From: JBFMEX01 sp040752215
Lineage (GTDB): Bacteria; Pseudomonadota; Alphaproteobacteria; Rhizobiales; Hyphomicrobiaceae
Direction of reading: 5' to 3'
Length of the DNA: 46,476 nucleotides
Assembly (NCBI GenBank): GCA_040752215.1
Contig: JBFMEX010000019.1
Span: forward strand, 1-46,476
Program-made: the position numbers and the translations under genes
Part shown: positions 42,198-46,476 of the stretch, piece after piece
Position numbering within the stretch: the first letter of the stretch is position 1
Layout of the letters: each line of letters starts with the position of its first letter
Notes under the pieces: model-generated
The model's database searches: none
The model's input: the letters and a program-made list of their open reading frames with translations, nothing else
What the model was told of the DNA's origin: nothing

Positions 42198-43025
42198 TCA
42201 GCGCTCCCTGAGCGGCGTGGCGACGGGGAGGCCGCCCCTCACCATGGCCTGCCAGCCCTCCTCGGCGCTGTCGACGATCTCGAACAGCGCGAGATCGCTC
42301 TCCTCGACGAGGCCGAGCCGCGCCAGCTCGGGGAAATTCACGGCCTTTGCCCAGTAGTCGCGGCAGAACAGCACGATCGGCAGCGCCGGCACCTTGCGCG
42401 TCTGCTTCAGCGTCAGCACCTCGAACAACTCGTCGAGCGTGCCGAAGCCGCCGGGAAAGAATGCGAGCGCATTGGCGCGCATGGCGAAGTGCATCTTGCG
42501 CACAGCGAAGTAGTGGAACCCGATCGTCAGCTCCGGGGTGGAGTAGGGGTTGGGGCGCTGCTCGGTCGGCAGCGCGATGTTGAAGCCGATGCTCGGCGCA
42601 CCGGCGTCGGCCGCGCCGCGGTTGGCCGCCTCCATGATGCCGGGCCCGCCGCCGGTGGCGATCACGTTCTCGCGCAGCGTGCCGGCAGCGAGCGCTCCGC
42701 CGCGCTCCGAGACGATGCGGGCGAAGGCGCGGGCCTCGCCGTACCAGGCCGACAGCCGCTCGGCGCGCCGGGCTGCATCCAACGCGGGACCGCCGGCCCT
42801 CGCCGCTGCAGCAAGCCGGGCCGCCGCGACATCCGGCGCCAGGATGCGCGAGGAGCCGAACACGACGACCGTCGAGCGCACGCCCCAGTCGCGCAAGGCG
42901 AGCTCGGCCTTCGAGTACTCGACCGCAAGCCTGACACCGCGCATCTCGTCGCGCAGCAGGATCTCGGCATCGGCGGCGGGGAGCGCCAGCACGGGCGAGG
43001 CGGCATCGGGCGGGTCGCGGGTCAT
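42198..43025 (-). CDS. LOG family protein (cytokinin-activating-type phosphoribohydrolase)
   Basis: 275-residue Rossmann-type protein of the LOG/TIGR00730-related superfamily. The N-terminal 70 residues are an extra leader with ADAEILLRDEM. Then RSTVVVFGSSRILAPD opens the fold, and the signature motifs are ATGGGPGIMEAANRGAADAG and the catalytic AFFPGGFGTLDELFEVLTLK (PGGxGTxxE). GFHYFAVRKMHFA matches the larger lysine-decarboxylase-misnamed members. Such enzymes release the base from nucleoside 5'-monophosphates; in non-plant-associated bacteria the role is nucleotide salvage. The gene ends in a short charged tail and has its stop 168 bases from the HK start region on the opposite end of the gap. 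Confidence 0.88.
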   Translation of the reverse strand: MTRDPPDAASPVLALPAADAEILLRDEMRGVRLAVEYSKAELALRDWGVRSTVVVFGSSRILAPDVAAARLAAAARAGGPALDAARRAERLSAWYGEARAFARIVSERGGALAAGTLRENVIATGGGPGIMEAANRGAADAGAPSIGFNIALPTEQRPNPYSTPELTIGFHYFAVRKMHFAMRANALAFFPGGFGTLDELFEVLTLKQTRKVPALPIVLFCRDYWAKAVNFPELARLGLVEESDLALFEIVDSAEEGWQAMVRGGLPVATPLRER

Positions 43026-43138
43026 CGGCGTGGCTCTCGGTTGGGCGGCTGGGCGGCTGCAGGTCGCCCGCAGAAGCGATACAATACCTATGCGTGCCGT
43101 GGCGAGGCGCGCGTCGGAGGTGGTTGCGGAGACAAGGT

Positions 43139-44257
43139 ATGCGGATCGGCGTGCCGAAGGAGATCAAGGTTCACGAGTATCGCGTCGGCCTGGTGCCCGG
43201 AAGCGTGCGTGAGTTGACGGCACAGGGTCACGAGGTCCTCGTCGAGACGAGCGCGGCCGCGCGGATCGGCATCTCCGACGAGGATTACGTGCGGGCCGGC
43301 GCGCGCATCGTGCCGACTGCGGAGGAGGTGCTCGGCTCGGCCGATCTGATCGTCAAGGTGAAGGAGCCACAGGCCGCCGAGATCGCCCGGCTCCGCACCG
43401 GCCAGACGTTGTTCACCTACCTGCACCTCGCCCCGGATCGCGCCCAGACGCTCGCGCTGATGCAGTCCGGGGTGACGGCGATCGCCTACGAGACGGTGAC
43501 CGGAGCCGGCGGCCGGCTGCCGCTGCTGGCGCCGATGAGCGAGGTGGCAGGACGGATGGCAGTGCAGGCGGGCGCGCACTGCCTCGAGCTGGAGCAGGGC
43601 GGGCGCGGCATGCTGCTCGGCGGCGCGTCCGGTGTCGCCTCCGCCAACGTCGTGGTGATCGGCGGCGGCGTCGCCGGCATGAATGCGGTACGCATGGCGG
43701 TCGGCGCCGAGGCGCACGTCACCTGCATCGACATCGACGTCGGACGCCTGGCCGAGATCGACCTCAGGTATGGCGCTGCGGTCGATACGATCTTCTCGAC
43801 GCGGCAGGCGATCGAGGAATACGTGCGCGACGCGGACTTGGTTATCGGAGCGGTGCTGGTGCCCGGTGCGGCGGCGCCCAAGCTGATCACGCGCGAGCTC
43901 GTGGCAGCGATGAAGCGCGGCTCGGTGATCGTCGACATCGCCATCGACCAGGGCGGATGCGCGGAGACCTCGCGGCCGACGACGCACGCGGCACCGACCT
44001 ACGTCGCCGAGGGTGTGGTGCATTACTGCGTCACCAACATGCCGGGTGCGGTGGCGCGCACCTCCACCTTCGCGCTCAACAACGCGACGCTGCCGTTCGT
44101 GCTGGCGCTGGCCAACCGCGGCCCGCGCGCGGCGATCCGCGCCGACCCGCACCTCGCCGCCGGTCTCAATGTGCACGCCGGCCAGGTCACGCACGCGGCG
44201 GTAGCGAAGGCGCACGGCCTCGAGCCTGCCGACCCGCTGCGGCTGCTCGGCGGATAA
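43139..44257 (+). CDS. ald: Alanine dehydrogenase
   Basis: 372-residue NAD-dependent enzyme interconverting L-alanine with pyruvate and ammonia. N-terminus MRIGVPKEIKVHEYRVGLVP is diagnostic. Substrate residues Lys75 (VKVKEP) and His96 (YLHLAPD) are in place; the NAD-binding loop is VVVIGGGVAGMNAVRMAVGA near residue 180 with the adenosine-binding ID following at 200-205; IVDIAIDQGGCAETSRPTTH and CVTNMPGAVARTSTFALNN are typical of the end. The ATG at 43139 follows GCGGAGACAAGG. Transhydrogenase PntAA shares the fold but would be longer and have different loops. Ald is commonly induced by alanine through an Lrp-family regulator. Confidence 0.96.
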   Translation: MRIGVPKEIKVHEYRVGLVPGSVRELTAQGHEVLVETSAAARIGISDEDYVRAGARIVPTAEEVLGSADLIVKVKEPQAAEIARLRTGQTLFTYLHLAPDRAQTLALMQSGVTAIAYETVTGAGGRLPLLAPMSEVAGRMAVQAGAHCLELEQGGRGMLLGGASGVASANVVVIGGGVAGMNAVRMAVGAEAHVTCIDIDVGRLAEIDLRYGAAVDTIFSTRQAIEEYVRDADLVIGAVLVPGAAAPKLITRELVAAMKRGSVIVDIAIDQGGCAETSRPTTHAAPTYVAEGVVHYCVTNMPGAVARTSTFALNNATLPFVLALANRGPRAAIRADPHLAAGLNVHAGQVTHAAVAKAHGLEPADPLRLLGG

Positions 44258-44294
44258 GCCGCGCAAAGTCGTGACGGCGCCGAGCAATCGGGGC

Positions 44295-45221
44295 TCAGCC
44301 GTGGGACGGCTCGGGCACGATGAGCCTCAGGCGCGGCCCACCGGCGGTGACGACGAGCGGCGCCGTGCCGAGCGCGTCGCCGTCGGCCTCGAGCGGCTGA
44401 GGGTCCGGAACCTCGATGCGCGTGGCGGGCAGAATGGAGAGACCCTTGACCGCGGCATGCAGGCCGAGCGCCACCATCGTCAAGGCCTGCGCCAGCGCGC
44501 GGCGGCTGCGGGCCTCGAGCAGCACCGCGTAGAGGCCTGGCCTCAGCAGGCTCGCATGCGGCGCGATCACGAACCGGCCGGCGTAATGGCGAGCATTGGC
44601 GGCAACGACCCACATCGCCTCGTGCGCGGTGCCGTCGACGAGGACGCGGAACGGCACCGGAGTCCGCCTCAGCGCGGCGAGCACCGGGCCGGCATAGGCG
44701 AGCCTGCCGAGCCACTGCTTCAGGGCAACGTCGAGCGCCGACACGATAGCTCCGTCCAGCCCGGCGCCGGCCATCAGGTAGAACGGCGCGCCGTTGGCGA
44801 GGGCGCCCTCGATCTCGCGGACCGGGCCGTCGATCAACATGCGGGCGATGGCGGCGCCGGAGGCCGGGACGCCGATCTCGTTGGCCATCACGTTGCCGGT
44901 GCCGGCCGGAATGATGCCGAGCGGCACATTGGTCCCGGCGATCGCTTGCGCGAGCGCGCGGATCGTGCCGTCGCCGCCGGCGGCGACGACCGCATCGTGC
45001 TCGACGGCGATCGAGGAGATCGTGCGCATCGCGTCGATGCCGGTGGTGTCGAGATGGGCGACGTCGGCACCGGCGGCGCGCAGGTGACGCTCGACCTCGG
45101 CCGTGACGCGCGAGACGGCGATCCCGGCAAGCGGATTGCGCACGACGAGCAAGCGCCGACGCGCCCGCACGAGCGCGCTCCCGCCACGCGGCGACATGGT
45201 CGTGGCAGCCGTCGGCATCAT
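44295..45221 (-). CDS. Diacylglycerol kinase family lipid kinase
   Basis: 308-residue member of the DAGK catalytic-domain family (YegS/DgkB type) phosphorylating a lipid alcohol. Motifs: LLVVRNPLAG at 24-33, the nucleotide-binding AAGGDGTIRALAQAI with GGDGT at 82-86, and IPAGTGNVMANEIGVP with GTGN at 107-110; a later LMAGAGLDGAIVSAL completes the ATP site. A C-terminal half (about 150-308) forms the second beta-sandwich, with RFVIAPHASLLRPGLYAVLL and LEADGDALGTAPL. Cytosolic, possibly membrane-associated. Likely start at ATG 45221 although the homology begins about 20 residues later. Its stop is 37 bases from that of the convergent alanine dehydrogenase gene. Confidence 0.93.
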   Translation of the reverse strand: MMPTAATTMSPRGGSALVRARRRLLVVRNPLAGIAVSRVTAEVERHLRAAGADVAHLDTTGIDAMRTISSIAVEHDAVVAAGGDGTIRALAQAIAGTNVPLGIIPAGTGNVMANEIGVPASGAAIARMLIDGPVREIEGALANGAPFYLMAGAGLDGAIVSALDVALKQWLGRLAYAGPVLAALRRTPVPFRVLVDGTAHEAMWVVAANARHYAGRFVIAPHASLLRPGLYAVLLEARSRRALAQALTMVALGLHAAVKGLSILPATRIEVPDPQPLEADGDALGTAPLVVTAGGPRLRLIVPEPSHG

Positions 45222-45312
45222 CGCGAAATTTCGGTCGAACGCACTTGCATTCCTTCAATCTAGTCGCGAACGGCGGAAAGCGCGAGGCGCCAGCGGCCGC
45301 CGATGGCGGCAC

Positions 45313-46308
45313 TCAGCCGCCGGCCGGGCCCGATGACAGGCAATGTTGGCGAATCGATGGGAGCGGGGGTGTGACGGGCTCCGGCGACAGCGCTTCGAGG
45401 AAGGCGACGAGCCGGCGCTTCTCGGCCGCATCGAGCGTCAGCCCGCGCACGACGTTGCCGGACAGCGTCGGACGCCGGATGAAGCCGCCGGAATAGTGAT
45501 CGATCACGTCGGCGAGGGTCGGCTTGGAGCCGTCGTGCATGAAGGGGCCGGTGCGCGCGACGCCGCGAAGCGCCGGAGTCCGCATCGCGCGCGGCGCGTC
45601 CTCGGGTCCGGTCGCTAGGCCGATGTCGTGCATGCGGCCGTCCGTGAGACGCCAGCCGGAATGACAGCCGACACATCCGGCCTTGCCGACGAACAGAGCG
45701 AGTCCCGCCAGCTCGTCGGCATCGAGGGCGTCGTCATCACCTGCCACCCAGCGGTCGAGACGGTTCGGCGGGGACACCAGCGTGCGCTCGTAGGCGGCGA
45801 GTGCCTTGGCGAGGTTGGCGGCGCTGATCGTCGGGCTCGTGGGGAAGGCGGCGGCGAACGCGGCGCGCAGCTCGCGGTCGGCATCGAGCGCGGCGGCGAT
45901 CCTCGGCCACTGGCCGGCCATCTCGTCGGGCGCGGCGATCGGTAGCCATGCCTGCTCCTCGAGCGAGCCGACGCGGCCGTCCCAGTGCAGCGAGGTGGCA
46001 AACGCCACGTCGAGGAGCGAGGGCGTGTTGCGGGCGAGCGCCGAGCCGTCGTGAGCGGCGGCGGTGGCCCGGCCGTCGGTGAAGGCACGGTCGGGATCGT
46101 GGCAGCTCGCACACGACCGGTCGCCGTGGCGGGACAGGCGCGTGTCGCGGAACAACGCCGCGCCCAGTGCGATGCGGCAGGTGCTCGGCGGATTGTCGGC
46201 CGGATGCGGCACGCTCGTCGGCCGCGCCAGGAGCTGCCGCCAGACACCCGTGAGCGCCGGAGCGTCTCCCGCCGTCACGCCTTGGGTCCATAGCGCCGCC
46301 GCGAGCAT
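45313..46308 (-). CDS. Di-haem cytochrome c peroxidase / MauG-family protein
   Basis: 331-residue periplasmic di-haem protein. Haem motifs CASCH (Cys66, Cys69, His70) and CVGCH (Cys212, Cys215, His216). Peroxidase-family features: RIALGAALFRDTRLSRHGDR, NTPSLLDVAFATSLHWDGR near 95-112, PAL-RGVARTGPFMHDGSK with the candidate distal Met254, and GLTLDAAEKRRLVAFLEALS. The family reduces hydrogen peroxide or, as MauG, modifies proteins. The predicted signal sequence is short (MLAAALWTQGVTA-G); the frame continues upstream as RRLAAVAARLLVG without a start codon, so the true start could be non-standard or further upstream. Repeats follow upstream from 46345. Confidence 0.9.
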   Translation of the reverse strand: MLAAALWTQGVTAGDAPALTGVWRQLLARPTSVPHPADNPPSTCRIALGAALFRDTRLSRHGDRSCASCHDPDRAFTDGRATAAAHDGSALARNTPSLLDVAFATSLHWDGRVGSLEEQAWLPIAAPDEMAGQWPRIAAALDADRELRAAFAAAFPTSPTISAANLAKALAAYERTLVSPPNRLDRWVAGDDDALDADELAGLALFVGKAGCVGCHSGWRLTDGRMHDIGLATGPEDAPRAMRTPALRGVARTGPFMHDGSKPTLADVIDHYSGGFIRRPTLSGNVVRGLTLDAAEKRRLVAFLEALSPEPVTPPLPSIRQHCLSSGPAGG

Positions 46309-46344
46309 TCCGACGAGGAGCCGAGCAGCAACGGCCGCGAGCCG

Positions 46345-46476
46345 CCTCTCCCCTCCCCCTCGTGGGGCGGGGATGGGGGTGGGGAGAACCCCAACGTCCG
46401 ATTTGGGGTCAGACCCTGCGGGTCTGCCCCCTGGCTCGACGGTGGTGCACGGGGTCGGACCCTCCGGGTCCGACCC
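46345..46476. repeat. Cluster of GC-rich palindromic repeats at window end
   Basis: A C-rich/G-rich hairpin (46348-46384) is followed by two related palindromes: GGGTCAGACCC-TGC-GGGTCTGCCCC (46406-46430, one mismatch) and GGGTCGGACCC-TCC-GGGTCCGACCC (46452-46476, perfect 11-base arms). Their equal arm length, three-base loops and 21-base spacing suggest REP-like units in tandem. The window stops exactly at the end of the second unit, so more copies may follow. Confidence 0.6.

Overview
The window is a GC-rich chromosomal segment with almost no non-coding space. It most likely comes from an alphaproteobacterium of the Hyphomicrobiales (Rhizobiales). Several independent signs support this: the gene order yqeY-dnaG-rpoD; a direct-repeat LexA box of the GTTC-N7-GTTC type upstream of ssb; a DUF1134/EipA-type envelope protein; a DnaG primase that has lost three of four zinc ligands; and two copies of an intergenic palindrome family (CCGAAAA..CCACTTTTCGG type) that I associate with Rhizobiales genomes. 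I see no transposase, integrase, phage gene or CRISPR array. The assignment below family level is open.

Layout. 1-4553: a DUF2059 secreted protein, glutathione reductase, an SDR dehydrogenase, a YceI periplasmic protein and a first ELM1-family protein. 4695-5482: a hicA-hicB toxin-antitoxin pair with an AT-rich promoter, 30 bases from the 3' end of a tRNA-Ile2(CAT) gene. 5606-9230: a SIMPL-domain protein, then on the minus strand a tightly coupled unit panD > GNAT > nitrilase-family hydrolase whose start and stop codons overlap, a SnoaL-like protein and a two-helix membrane protein. 9311-17302: mostly small, secreted or unknown proteins (TIGR02466 oxygenase, EipA-like protein, polysaccharide deacetylase, TPR protein, phosphoribosyltransferase-like protein, Lrp regulator, metallo-beta-lactamase-fold hydrolase) and one decayed gene fragment.

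17418-25229 is a minus-strand block: carA, Uma2 nuclease, ChaN-like protein, LolA-like protein, carB, greA. CarA and CarB together make carbamoyl phosphate for arginine and pyrimidine synthesis, but their genes are separated by three unrelated genes. 25466-30222 is the plus-strand macromolecular synthesis block (yqeY, dnaG, rpoD), with a consensus DnaA box before dnaG. Behind rpoD sits a DUF4160-DUF2442 pair whose first gene carries an in-frame stop. Then come a second ELM1 paralogue, a 2-oxoglutarate oxygenase, a CPBP membrane protein and ssb under a probable SOS promoter.

34485-46476 holds a cation efflux transporter, a methyltransferase, a secreted HExxH protein, a two-component pair (NarL-type regulator facing a 1109-residue hybrid histidine kinase with four GAF domains), a LOG-family protein, alanine dehydrogenase, a diacylglycerol-kinase-family lipid kinase and a di-haem cytochrome c peroxidase. 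The window ends in a cluster of intergenic palindromes. The regions of most interest are the coupled panD-GNAT-nitrilase unit, the ABBA GAF arrangement of the kinase, the broken DUF4160 gene, the pore-like membrane protein without a selectivity filter, and the ssb SOS promoter.
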